Assembly (NCBI GenBank): GCA_964475115.1
Contig: CAYYVJ010000086.1
Location: 1 to 8,370, forward strand
Direction: 5' to 3'
DNA length: 8,370 nucleotides
From: CAYYVJ01 sp964475115
GTDB lineage: Bacteria > Bacillota > Clostridia > Lachnospirales > Lachnospiraceae
Shown: positions 1-6,351 of the stretch, in pieces
Numbering within the stretch: position 1 is the stretch's first letter
Layout: each line of letters starts with the position of its first letter
The notes under the pieces: model-generated
Told to the model about the DNA's origin: nothing
Seen by the model: only the letters and a program-made list of their open reading frames with translations
Databases searched by the model: none
Translations under genes and position numbers: made by a program

Positions 1-250
1 TAAAATCAGCCGAAGACAGGGCTGCTGCCTGTCTTCTAGTTCCACCATGATCAAAGTTGTCTTTTTCTATATGGCGTACGGTAAGATTGTTGATACGACT
101 GTATTCAGAATCTTTAAAATATCGTTTGTCCGTATTGATAATTATAATCTTATGCACAGGATATTCTTGATTTTGGAGACTTATCAACAATTCTTTCAAT
201 TTATAGTCCGGCTTATACACCGGAATAATTACATCTACCGTAGCTTTCAT
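1..250 (-). CDS. Family 2 glycosyltransferase, rhamnosyltransferase-like (N-terminal part only)
   Basis: An open frame starts at ATG 250-248 and runs off the left edge, giving 83 visible codons. The N-terminus (VDVIIPVYKPDYKLKELL, residues 5-22) is the first beta strand and nucleotide-binding loop of a GT-A fold, followed by SLQNQ (24-28) and the hydrophobic strand IIII (35-38). The segment FDHGGTRRQAA (66-76) matches the F-x-H-G-x-T-R motif typical of rhamnosyltransferase-like GT2 enzymes of surface polysaccharide synthesis. The DXD metal-binding site and the rest of the catalytic domain lie outside the window, so the sugar transferred cannot be read. The start is three bases after the glmM stop, with an AGGG ribosome site inside the end of glmM, so it is almost certainly co-transcribed with glmM. 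The family assignment is firm; the rhamnosyl specificity is inference from one motif. Confidence 0.85.
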   Translation of the reverse strand, partial: MKATVDVIIPVYKPDYKLKELLISLQNQEYPVHKIIIINTDKRYFKDSEYSRINNLTVRHIEKDNFDHGGTRRQAAALSSADF

Positions 251-253
251 ATT

Positions 254-1600
254 TTAGCCCTGCTCATAACCTTTCTTCTTTAACATGGACACCACATAAT
301 CCACATACTTTTTGCATAGTTCATCTGTTTCAGCTTCTACCATAACTCTTATAAGAGGTTCCGTTCCACTTGCTCTTACCAAGATTCTTCCAGTATCTCC
401 AAGTTCTGTTCTAACTTTTTCAATTTCAGCTTTTACATCTGCATCTTCTAAAGCTATCTTTATGTCTTTCACTCTTACATTTACTAATAATTGAGGGAAA
501 ATCGTCACTGGGCGGGTAAGATTAGATAAGGTTTGCTTTTGCTCAAGCATTGCTTCCATTACCTTTAGAGAAGTTAAGATTCCATCACCCGTAGTCGTGT
601 GCTTACTAAATATAATATGTCCAGACTGTTCACCACCTAGAGCAAAACCATTGGTCAACATATTTTCAGTTACATATTTATCTCCAACTGCTGTCGTTTC
701 ATACTTTATTCCTGCTTGATTGAAGGCTTTATATAAACCGATATTAGACATAATCGTTGTTACTACTGTATCCTGAGGAAGCTGACCTTGCTCCTTCATA
801 TATCTTCCGCATATGTACAAGATTAAGTCTCCATCTATTACGGTTCCCTTTTCATCTACTGCGATACAACGATCTGCATCACCATCATAAGCAAATCCTA
901 CATCTAAATTATTTTCTACAACAAATTTTTGCATGTTTCCTATATGTGTAGAGCCACAGTTTAAATTAATATTTACTCCATTTGGCTCGTTATGTATTAC
1001 ATAAGTCTTTGCGCCTAAGGCATCAAATACATTTTTTGCAATAGAGGAAGCACTACCATTGGAACAATCCAATCCCACTTTTTTATCTTTGAAGGAACGA
1101 GTTGCTATGGATATTAAATATCCAATATATCGATTTCTTCCTACAGAATAATCGATGGTTCTACCGATATCTTCTCTTGTTGCCAAAGGAAGTTCAGGTG
1201 ATACTCCATCAATGTAGTCCTCAATCATATCCTCAATTGTAGATTCTATTTTTTGTCCACTACCATTTATTACTTTAATACCATTATCATAGAATGGGTT
1301 ATGACTAGCAGAAATCATAATACCACAATCAAATCCTTCTGTTCGAACTACATAAGAAACACTTGGAGTAGTGGTTACATGCAATAAATATACGTCAGCT
1401 CCTGATGCTGTTAATCCAGCAACCAAAGAGTATTCAAACATATAGCTACTTCTTCTTGTATCTTTTCCAATCACTATTTTAGCTTTATGGTCTTTATTGT
1501 AGTACCAACCTAAATATCTACCTACTTTATAAGCATGTTCTACTGTTAAATTTACATTTGCCTCACCGCGAAAACCATCAGTTCCAAAATATTTACCCAT
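254..1600 (-). CDS. glmM: Phosphoglucosamine mutase GlmM
   Basis: Converts glucosamine-6-phosphate to glucosamine-1-phosphate in the cytoplasm, on the route to UDP-GlcNAc and peptidoglycan. The 448-residue length is normal for the family. The N-terminus MGKYFGTDGFRG is diagnostic of GlmM and fixes the start. The active-site serine loop is ISASHNPFYDNGIK (96-109) with the phosphorylated Ser at 99. The Mg2+ loop is DGDADR (239-244), the sugar-binding loop is GEQSGH (323-328), and the C-terminal phosphate-binding loop is RASGTEPLIRVM (409-420), so all four phosphohexomutase signatures are intact. Its ribosome site is AAGGGAG, about 12 bases before ATG. In Bacillus, Lactococcus and Staphylococcus GlmM binds and inhibits CdaA. 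The usual cdaA-cdaR-glmM order is kept here, except that an HPr gene lies between cdaR and glmM. A glycosyltransferase follows after three bases. Confidence 0.98.
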   Translation of the reverse strand: MGKYFGTDGFRGEANVNLTVEHAYKVGRYLGWYYNKDHKAKIVIGKDTRRSSYMFEYSLVAGLTASGADVYLLHVTTTPSVSYVVRTEGFDCGIMISASHNPFYDNGIKVINGSGQKIESTIEDMIEDYIDGVSPELPLATREDIGRTIDYSVGRNRYIGYLISIATRSFKDKKVGLDCSNGSASSIAKNVFDALGAKTYVIHNEPNGVNINLNCGSTHIGNMQKFVVENNLDVGFAYDGDADRCIAVDEKGTVIDGDLILYICGRYMKEQGQLPQDTVVTTIMSNIGLYKAFNQAGIKYETTAVGDKYVTENMLTNGFALGGEQSGHIIFSKHTTTGDGILTSLKVMEAMLEQKQTLSNLTRPVTIFPQLLVNVRVKDIKIALEDADVKAEIEKVRTELGDTGRILVRASGTEPLIRVMVEAETDELCKKYVDYVVSMLKKKGYEQG

Positions 1601-1629
1601 ACTTGATTTTATCTCCCTTAATTTTATTT

Positions 1630-1659
1630 ATTCTATTCTCTGAACGCAACTTTGTGCAA
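1630..1659 (-). promoter_or_regulatory. Weak candidate promoter for glmM
   Basis: On the minus strand TTGCAC (1659-1654) is followed after 18 bases by TAGAAT (1635-1630), five of six matches to TATAAT. Transcription would start near 1623, just before the glmM ribosome site, leaving a short leader. The -35 has only three good matches and the region is AT-rich, so chance is likely. It would give glmM a supply independent of the upstream c-di-AMP genes. Confidence 0.25.
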
Positions 1660-1697
1660 TAGCACATATTGCTATGTGAAAAATTCATTTTTCACAT
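1653..1697. repeat. Cluster of overlapping inverted repeats between HPr and glmM
   Basis: Three inverted repeats are packed into 45 bases just after the HPr stop codon. ATGTGAAAAAT (1674-1684) and ATTTTTCACAT (1687-1697) form a perfect 11-base palindrome around two bases. ATAGCA (1659-1664) pairs with TGCTAT (1670-1675). TGTGC (1653-1657) pairs with GCACA (1662-1666). The second and third compete for the same bases and the first overlaps the second by two, so only some helices can form together. No T-run follows in the direction of transcription, so this is not a standard terminator. It may be an mRNA stability or processing hairpin or a dispersed genomic repeat. The repeats are certain; a role is not shown. 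Confidence 0.6.
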
Positions 1698-1960
1698 TAT
1701 TCTCCTAGCCCACTCTCTACACAGGCTATAATAGCTTCTAATGCCTCTACTTCATCTTCGCCTTCACAAACGAATTCTAATTCATCGCCTGACTTTACCA
1801 ATGCTCCCAATACGCTTAATACGCTTTTTGCATTTGCAGTGTTGGATTTAAAAATGAAATTTATTTTTGATTTATACTTCATTGCTTCTTTACACAATAT
1901 TCCAGCTGGTCTTAAATGTAAACCAGTGGGATTTTTTATGGTTACTTTTTTGCTTACCAT
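1697..1960 (-). CDS. ptsH: HPr family phosphocarrier protein
   Basis: A small cytoplasmic phosphocarrier of the sugar phosphotransferase system, passing phosphate from enzyme I to sugar-specific EIIA proteins. The 87-residue length is exactly HPr-like. GLHLRPAG (13-20) carries the phosphorylatable His15 with the supporting Arg17. NAKSVLSVLGA (43-53) carries Ser46, the HPr kinase site used in Gram-positive catabolite control. Having His15 separates it from Crh, which lacks that histidine. The start is fixed by a strong GGAGGG ribosome site (1972-1967) seven bases from ATG. It lies 23 bases after cdaR and 97 before glmM, all on one strand, which implies co-transcription with the c-di-AMP genes. 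HPr is more often paired with ptsI or found alone, so this position is notable. Whether it is the main HPr of the cell or a second copy cannot be told here. Confidence 0.93.
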   Translation of the reverse strand: MVSKKVTIKNPTGLHLRPAGILCKEAMKYKSKINFIFKSNTANAKSVLSVLGALVKSGDELEFVCEGEDEVEALEAIIACVESGLGE

Positions 1961-1983
1961 TCTTTTCCCTCCAAAATTCTAAA

Positions 1984-3426
1984 TTAATTTCCTATAATAG
2001 TTTCCCCAGTAGTCGTTTGATTTTCACCTGAAGAAGTTGCAGTCGTGTTTTGATTGATCACATCTTCTACTTCTACCGCAGTCGTTCCTTGTACTCCAGT
2101 ACTTCCCTGGGATATGGTCTCAGTTTCAGAGATTGTTGTAGTCTCCTCTGTATTTCCTTCTGTCTCTACTTTTTCATCTGTTAAGACAACAGTTACTGAA
2201 ATAGGTTGAAGTAAGCTTACTCCACTTGGCAAATCAAATACAACATTAAGTTGATGGGTTCCATTTTCCAAACCTGTCATATCTACTGTAGGTAATATGC
2301 TATCTAATGTAATCATTTCAAGTACAGATGCCAAACCAATAAAGGTAGCATTTGGGTTCTCTTCCATGTCATAAGTTGCATGTTTTCCTTCTACCATTTT
2401 ATCTAATAAGATTCTATTTAAATCTACTTCTATGTTTTTCGTTCTTAAAGGTTCCACCTTCAAGATGATAAGTATTTTATGCTCATTTCCATTTAATAAT
2501 TCGACACCTTTTGGTAAATAATTACTAATATCCACTTCCCTTTCTATATTCGATGTAGCACCTGTTATATCTAGTAATTGCTCTGTAACAGGAAGTGTTA
2601 TTTCTGTGATAGATGCTAGGTCTTTATTCAATCCTTTTACAAAAATAGTTCCAGGTTTATAATCAATGCCTGTAAAACGATATCCTTCTGCTACTTCACC
2701 ACTCGTCGCAAAATTAAAAGCAACTTCTTTTGTTTTTAACATAGTAACAGCAATCTGTATTTGAGAAGAACTAATCGTTATGTTCTTATTGTTTTCATAC
2801 TCAATCAAGTTATTATTTACATCATAAAGAAGCAAATCTGCTTTATCTGAAATATTTGTAGACATTCCATTTACATCGGCTTCTACAACTACTCTAGCAA
2901 TTTGTTCTATTATTGACACTGGCGCTTTAATTTTAACTACATTCGGAGATGCTATCATATCCCCAACGGTAGAACCATTTGCTGGTGTTCCTGTTGCTAG
3001 CAAATCCACTTCATATGTTTTAGAAGCTAGGCTTTCTATGTTGATTCTCATTCGCTCTGTTTTTCGGGTAATGGTAATACGTTCCCCGTAGGTTTTAGAT
3101 ACGATTTCTACAGGAATTGCACCCACAGAAGATACATCTGCAAAGTCTGCTGTTGCTTTAAAGTCTGAAGGCTTCAAATTATCTACAATCGAACGAACTC
3201 CTGTAACTACAGCCATAGCTGTTCCGTTCGTCGGAGATTCCACATCATAAACTTGCCCCAATCCAATGGAGGTTACTTTCCCTTCATTTAGTATATCGAT
3301 CGGTATATTATAAATAGTTACTGTCCTTACGGGATCATTAATATTTACTACAATTAGCCAAAGAACAAACGCAATCATCACAGAAAGTATCTTTAGAAGT
3401 AAATTTTTCGTAATTTTATTCTTCAT
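1984..3426 (-). CDS. cdaR: CdaA regulatory protein CdaR (YbbR-domain protein)
   Basis: A membrane-anchored extracytoplasmic protein that binds and modulates the diadenylate cyclase CdaA. I chose ATG 3426, giving 480 residues, because it is preceded by AGGCAGGAAG at good spacing and puts the signal anchor at the N-terminus; the upstream ATG at 3468 would add 14 unlikely residues. A short basic N-terminus (KNKITKN) precedes one transmembrane helix at about 9-28. Four YbbR repeats then follow at roughly 33-130, 136-230, 233-325 and 329-416, close to the architecture of Bacillus CdaR (about 483 residues, four repeats). Residues 417-480 form a low-complexity tail rich in Thr, Glu, Ser and Gly, probably disordered and outside the membrane. 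The gene overlaps the end of cdaA by 11 bases, which suggests translational coupling and matched amounts of the two partners. Confidence 0.93.
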   Translation of the reverse strand: MKNKITKNLLLKILSVMIAFVLWLIVVNINDPVRTVTIYNIPIDILNEGKVTSIGLGQVYDVESPTNGTAMAVVTGVRSIVDNLKPSDFKATADFADVSSVGAIPVEIVSKTYGERITITRKTERMRINIESLASKTYEVDLLATGTPANGSTVGDMIASPNVVKIKAPVSIIEQIARVVVEADVNGMSTNISDKADLLLYDVNNNLIEYENNKNITISSSQIQIAVTMLKTKEVAFNFATSGEVAEGYRFTGIDYKPGTIFVKGLNKDLASITEITLPVTEQLLDITGATSNIEREVDISNYLPKGVELLNGNEHKILIILKVEPLRTKNIEVDLNRILLDKMVEGKHATYDMEENPNATFIGLASVLEMITLDSILPTVDMTGLENGTHQLNVVFDLPSGVSLLQPISVTVVLTDEKVETEGNTEETTTISETETISQGSTGVQGTTAVEVEDVINQNTTATSSGENQTTTGETIIGN

Positions 3427-4231
3427 TCTTCTTCCTGCCTTTCCACAACTTAAAGCGTTTTGCATCAATCACTTTGTTTTGTAAGGTAATTAATTTGTTC
3501 TTTAAATTTTCTACGTCAATATTTCGTATGAGCTGTCCCCCAAATGCAATGGATACCCTTCCCGTTTCTTCTGAAACAATGATTGTCAAGGAATCTGTTA
3601 CTTCACTTATTCCTACACCTGCTCTATGTCTAGTACCCAATTCTTTACTCAAATCTGTACTATCTGAAAGTGGTAAGTAACAAGTCGCAGAAACGATTCG
3701 GTTACCTCGAATGATAATGGCTCCATCATGAAGGGGTGTATTATGCTCAAAAATATTAATTAGTAGTTGCCTACTAATCATTGCATCTAGATTTATTCCT
3801 GTTTTTTCAAATTCATGGAGACTCACTTTTTGTTCAATTACCATTAAAGCACCTGTTTTTTCCCTACTCAATTCAAAGGTAGCTTTCACAATTTCCATAA
3901 TGGTAAAATCACTAAATCTTTCATTTACATTTCTATTTTCATCAAAGGGGAGAAGACCTGAAATTATATTTTTCTGACCTAATTGCTCCAATGCTTTTCT
4001 AAGTTCTGGTTGAAATACGATAATGGCAGCCGTTACACCGATTCCCAATGTCTTCTCTGCAATCCATATAATCGTACTTAATTGGAAAATGGCCGCAATA
4101 AGTGTAAATCCAAGCAATACAACAATACCCTTGAATAAAGTCCAAGCCTTTGTATTTTTGATCCACACCATAATCTGATAGACTAAAAAGGAAATAATAA
4201 TAACTTCAATAATATCTGGTATTCCAATTTT
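3416..4231 (-). CDS. cdaA: Diadenylate cyclase CdaA (start lost in assembly gap)
   Basis: Makes c-di-AMP from two ATP at the cytoplasmic face of the membrane. The frame is open from the stop at 3418-3416 up to the N gap, giving 271 visible residues; Bacillus CdaA is about 273, so only a few to about twenty residues are missing. The part before the first in-frame Met (4171) reads KIGIPDIIEVIIISFLVYQI, which is the first membrane helix of CdaA, so Met 4171 is internal and not the start. Counting from Met 4171, two further hydrophobic helices follow (about 14-29 and 32-52), then the DAC domain. Its signature motifs are intact: HDGAIII with DGA at 149-151, and TRHRAGVG with RHR at 181-183. The C-terminus is basic (KLWKGRKK) and overlaps cdaR by 11 bases. 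The gene order with cdaR and glmM confirms the CdaA type rather than DisA or CdaS. Confidence 0.95.
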   Translation of the reverse strand, partial: KIGIPDIIEVIIISFLVYQIMVWIKNTKAWTLFKGIVVLLGFTLIAAIFQLSTIIWIAEKTLGIGVTAAIIVFQPELRKALEQLGQKNIISGLLPFDENRNVNERFSDFTIMEIVKATFELSREKTGALMVIEQKVSLHEFEKTGINLDAMISRQLLINIFEHNTPLHDGAIIIRGNRIVSATCYLPLSDSTDLSKELGTRHRAGVGISEVTDSLTIIVSEETGRVSIAFGGQLIRNIDVENLKNKLITLQNKVIDAKRFKLWKGRKKNEE

Positions 4232-4331
4232 NNNNNNNNNNNNNNNNNNNNNNNNNNNNNNNNNNNNNNNNNNNNNNNNNNNNNNNNNNNNNNNNNNNNN
4301 NNNNNNNNNNNNNNNNNNNNNNNNNNNNNNN
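4232..4331. other. Assembly gap of 100 Ns
   Basis: Exactly 100 N characters, the common default for a scaffold gap of unknown length, so the true distance is not known. It hides the start codon, ribosome site and first residues of cdaA and the space after the upstream membrane protein, whose stop codon (4336-4334) is intact just outside. Both flanks make biological sense as neighbours, so the join is plausible. Confidence 0.95.
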
Positions 4332-4333
4332 TA

Positions 4334-5281
4334 TTATTTTGTGCTTTTTCTACTTCTTTGCGCATTGATTCTTTTTACATTTACTTGAACAGTTGTTACA
4401 TTTACTTTTGGAACTGCCTTCACAAAATACACATATTCATCATCTTCAAACTGAACACGCTCTGTTCTGCTATAATCTACTGCAAATATAAAGAATTGAA
4501 GAGCATATACGATTGCAGCCGAAATAATTGTACCAATAATAGTCCAGGCTACGGTTCCTGAAACATCTAATATAAAGCTTCCTATAAGCATAAATATAAT
4601 ATTTACTGCTGCGCCGATTCCAATGGCGATTGACCAGGAATAATCAATAGAAAGTCTTTTTATAATGTGTACCACAATAAGGGTAATACAAAAAACTACC
4701 ACAGTGATAATCATTAAATCATTGTGTAAAATACTATCTATTATTAAAGTAAATCTTTGAAGTATATTCTCTGCATCAGAATTACTCAGTACTGCCACGT
4801 TATTCTTTACATAGATAATCAAATAATATAAAACCACACCAAAACTAACTGGAATCGCAGATGAAAAGCCTCCAATTAATCCCATCAAGAGCGGAACTGC
4901 ATATGGGATTTTTAGAAAAAAGAGAATTGGTGTTAATAATATTGCATAACTTTCTTTTGACTCAAACCTAAGGAATAAAGTAAACATTAGAATATAAATA
5001 CACAATGTAATCAATGCTAGTTCTAAGGAAATGGTGTAAAAATGCGCTAATACAAACAAAGCACAAATAAGCACGGTACCTCCAACCGGCAAAAAAGAAC
5101 AAATTAATGCCACAATCAATACTACGGCTGATTTATTTATTCTCTCCATATATCCAATATTGCTATTAATTAAAGTTAAAGAAAAAAATGCTCCTAAAAA
5201 CTTCAAAATCGAAGCAATATATATATCAAATTTCTCATAAAAGTTCTTTAATTGTTGTTTTAAAACTAGTATACTCATCAT
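4334..5281 (-). CDS. Conserved polytopic membrane protein upstream of cdaA
   Basis: I do not know a function for this 315-residue protein. It has about eight hydrophobic segments (near 22-40, 51-66, 68-84, 88-104, 112-158 as two or three helices, 189-207, 216-236 and 245-269). Its second and fifth regions carry Pro/Gly breaks (SFLPVGG, GLIGGFSSAIP) that could be re-entrant or channel-like. After the last helix a probable cytoplasmic tail of about 46 residues contains the acidic/aromatic stretch RVQFEDDEYVYFVKAVPK (275-292) and ends in a basic segment (KRINAQRSRK). From memory, similar tails occur in hypothetical proteins next to cdaA in Lachnospiraceae. The start ATG shares one base with the previous gene's stop (TAATG) and is preceded by GGGGGGAAC; a second ATG follows directly. 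No ATP-binding or transporter signature is visible. Its place before cdaA suggests a membrane or c-di-AMP link, which is inference only. Confidence 0.85.
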   Translation of the reverse strand: MMSILVLKQQLKNFYEKFDIYIASILKFLGAFFSLTLINSNIGYMERINKSAVVLIVALICSFLPVGGTVLICALFVLAHFYTISLELALITLCIYILMFTLFLRFESKESYAILLTPILFFLKIPYAVPLLMGLIGGFSSAIPVSFGVVLYYLIIYVKNNVAVLSNSDAENILQRFTLIIDSILHNDLMIITVVVFCITLIVVHIIKRLSIDYSWSIAIGIGAAVNIIFMLIGSFILDVSGTVAWTIIGTIISAAIVYALQFFIFAVDYSRTERVQFEDDEYVYFVKAVPKVNVTTVQVNVKRINAQRSRKSTK

Positions 5282-5706
5282 TATAGTTTGTTCCCCCCAG
5301 TTTCATCTAGCTTTCTAGTCCCTTCTAGTCCGACTTGTTCCAGTCTACGTAGGTTTCTATAAAATTTCTTTAAACTCTTTTTTGATTTTTCGTATCGAAG
5401 GGTATATACAATATAAGATAGTATAATAAATACGGATAAAACCCCAATATAAATTAGAAGTGCTTTTTGTCCCAGACTCATAATGTCTAGTGTAGTAATG
5501 GTCTCAAGCAGCTCTTCCATCCTATACACAGCCCATATCGCTAACAATATTAGATATGCAACAGTAACTGCCAATCCAGCCTTTATCACATTCCAACTCA
5601 CATAATCGCCTCTAAAATATTTCGCAATTCGTTTTGTTTTCTTACCTTCTCTATTTTCATAAATTGCAAGTCTTGTCATAAGCCTTATTTTCTCTTCATT
5701 GAGCAT
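5281..5706 (-). CDS. Conserved two-TM membrane protein, first gene of the c-di-AMP operon
   Basis: A 141-residue protein of unknown function. A basic N-terminal segment (MTRLAIYENREGKKTKRIAKYFRGDYVS, in parts 10-37) precedes a transmembrane helix at about 41-62. A short acidic linker (EELLETITTLD) precedes a second helix at about 82-103, so both ends are probably cytoplasmic. The C-terminus (KSKKSLKKFYRNLRRLEQ, 107-124) is a strongly basic likely helix. Start ATG 5706 has a GAGGTGGG ribosome site six bases or so upstream. The stop TAA overlaps the ATG of the next membrane protein by one base, so the two are probably made in fixed proportion and may form a complex. It is the first gene after the promoter at 5773-5765. 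I recall similar hypothetical proteins beside cdaA in Lachnospiraceae but know of no characterised member. Confidence 0.85.
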   Translation of the reverse strand: MLNEEKIRLMTRLAIYENREGKKTKRIAKYFRGDYVSWNVIKAGLAVTVAYLILLAIWAVYRMEELLETITTLDIMSLGQKALLIYIGVLSVFIILSYIVYTLRYEKSKKSLKKFYRNLRRLEQVGLEGTRKLDETGGNKL

Positions 5707-5727
5707 GTTCCCACCTCACACAGTTTT

Positions 5728-5763
5728 GTGTTTGCTTTTGCACGTTGTTGCGTATGCAAACAC
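5728..5763. repeat. Inverted repeat at the transcription start and leader of the operon
   Basis: GTGTTTGC (5728-5735) and GCAAACAC (5756-5763) are perfect 8-base inverted arms 20 bases apart. The upstream arm begins two bases past the -10 box, so it spans the predicted start site. Inside the loop CGT (5743-5745) and ACG (5752-5754 region) could add a short helix. It could be an operator for a repressor or a leader hairpin ahead of the ribosome site. The repeat is plain in the sequence; its role is inferred. Confidence 0.5.
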
Positions 5764-5764
5764 T

Positions 5765-5773
5765 ATTATAACA
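5765..5773 (-). promoter_or_regulatory. Extended -10 promoter of the membrane-protein/cdaA operon
   Basis: The minus strand reads TGTTATAAT, a perfect extended -10 element (TG, one base, TATAAT at 5770-5765). The -35 at 17-base spacing is poor (TACAAA), as is common for extended -10 promoters. Transcription would start near 5758, giving a leader of about 50 bases before ATG 5706. It lies in the 77-base space after the UPF0178 gene. It is the only good promoter seen upstream of cdaA, though one hidden in the N gap cannot be excluded. Confidence 0.6.
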
Positions 5774-5783
5774 TAGTTGATTA

Positions 5784-6233
5784 TTAATTTGTAGTTCTTT
5801 TTTCTATTAGCGCCTTAAAGGAATCCAAAAATCTTATATCATCTTCCTCTGTCCTTTTAGATAGGTGTTTTCCACGGTATCTTTCCCTTGAATTTCTTGC
5901 TTTCTTAGCAAGGTGTCGCTCCATAAGCATTAAGTCAATATTTTCATTGGTATACCACTTGCCGCTTGGGTGTATCCCAACTGCCTGCTTTGTTAAAATC
6001 ATAGCTGCCACACCATAATCTTGAGTGACAACGATGTCTCCCTTTTCACACTGATACACCAAGGCAAAATCAACCGCATCTGCCCCAGCACCAATTACCT
6101 TGACTTCACTATAGTCAGAGTTCAATACATGATTTGTGTCACAAAGTAACACAACTGGAATCTTATGCTTTTTAGCAATCTTCTCAATAATAGAAACAAC
6201 GGGACATGCATCTGCATCAACTAATATTTTCAT
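5784..6233 (-). CDS. UPF0178 (DUF188) family protein, YaiI/YqxD-like
   Basis: A small cytoplasmic protein of the YaiI/YqxD family, which has a PIN-like nuclease-type fold but no settled function. The 149-residue length is normal. DADACPV (6-12) is the family signature with acidic residues placed like a metal site. GADAVDFALV (50-59), VTQDYGVA (69-76), HPSGKWYTNENI (88-99) and RHLAKKARNSRERYRGK (106-122) are the other conserved blocks. The start MKILVDADA is typical, with GGAGA upstream. The gene is separated from the MCP gene by a terminator and from the next gene by a promoter, so it is probably its own unit. No terminator is seen after its stop, so some read-through into the downstream operon is possible. 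It has no evident functional tie to its neighbours. Confidence 0.93.
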   Translation of the reverse strand: MKILVDADACPVVSIIEKIAKKHKIPVVLLCDTNHVLNSDYSEVKVIGAGADAVDFALVYQCEKGDIVVTQDYGVAAMILTKQAVGIHPSGKWYTNENIDLMLMERHLAKKARNSRERYRGKHLSKRTEEDDIRFLDSFKALIEKRTTN

Positions 6234-6303
6234 TTTATTTATTCTCCATTTTTTATCGTTCTACAAATAGTTTATCATATCTTAGTTTAAATAACTATAA
6301 CGC

Positions 6304-6335
6304 AAAAAAACTCATCAACTTTTAGAATCGATGAG
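6304..6335 (-). terminator. Rho-independent terminator of the MCP gene
   Basis: On the minus strand CTCATCGA (6335-6328) pairs with TTGATGAG (6318-6311), an 8-bp stem with one G-T pair and a 9-base loop, followed directly by seven Ts (6310-6304). It sits 16 bases after the MCP stop codon. The stem is short but the T-run is clear. The rest of the 118-base space to the UPF0178 gene is AT-rich with no convincing promoter. Confidence 0.85.
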
Positions 6336-6351
6336 GTTTCATGCTTTATTT

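Noticed and set aside
47..951. Plus-strand open frames at 47-283, 312-494 and 757-951
   Set aside because: They are antisense to the glycosyltransferase and glmM, have no ribosome sites or recognisable motifs, and have unlikely composition.
1674..1697. Palindrome after HPr as a rho-independent terminator
   Set aside because: The stem is AT-rich and no T-run follows it in the direction of transcription.
3427..3468. Upstream ATG for cdaR at 3468
   Set aside because: It would lie deeper inside cdaA and add a Cys/Gly-rich stretch before a normal signal anchor; ATG 3426 has the better ribosome site.
4183..4365. Open frame of 60 codons running through the N gap
   Set aside because: It exists only because Ns are read as open. 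The part left of the gap is the wrong frame of cdaA and the part to the right is an out-of-frame piece of the membrane protein's end.
6274..6303. TATGAT (6279-6274) as a promoter for the UPF0178 gene
   Set aside because: No acceptable -35 lies at 16-18 bases, and the surrounding sequence is so AT-rich that such a box is expected by chance.
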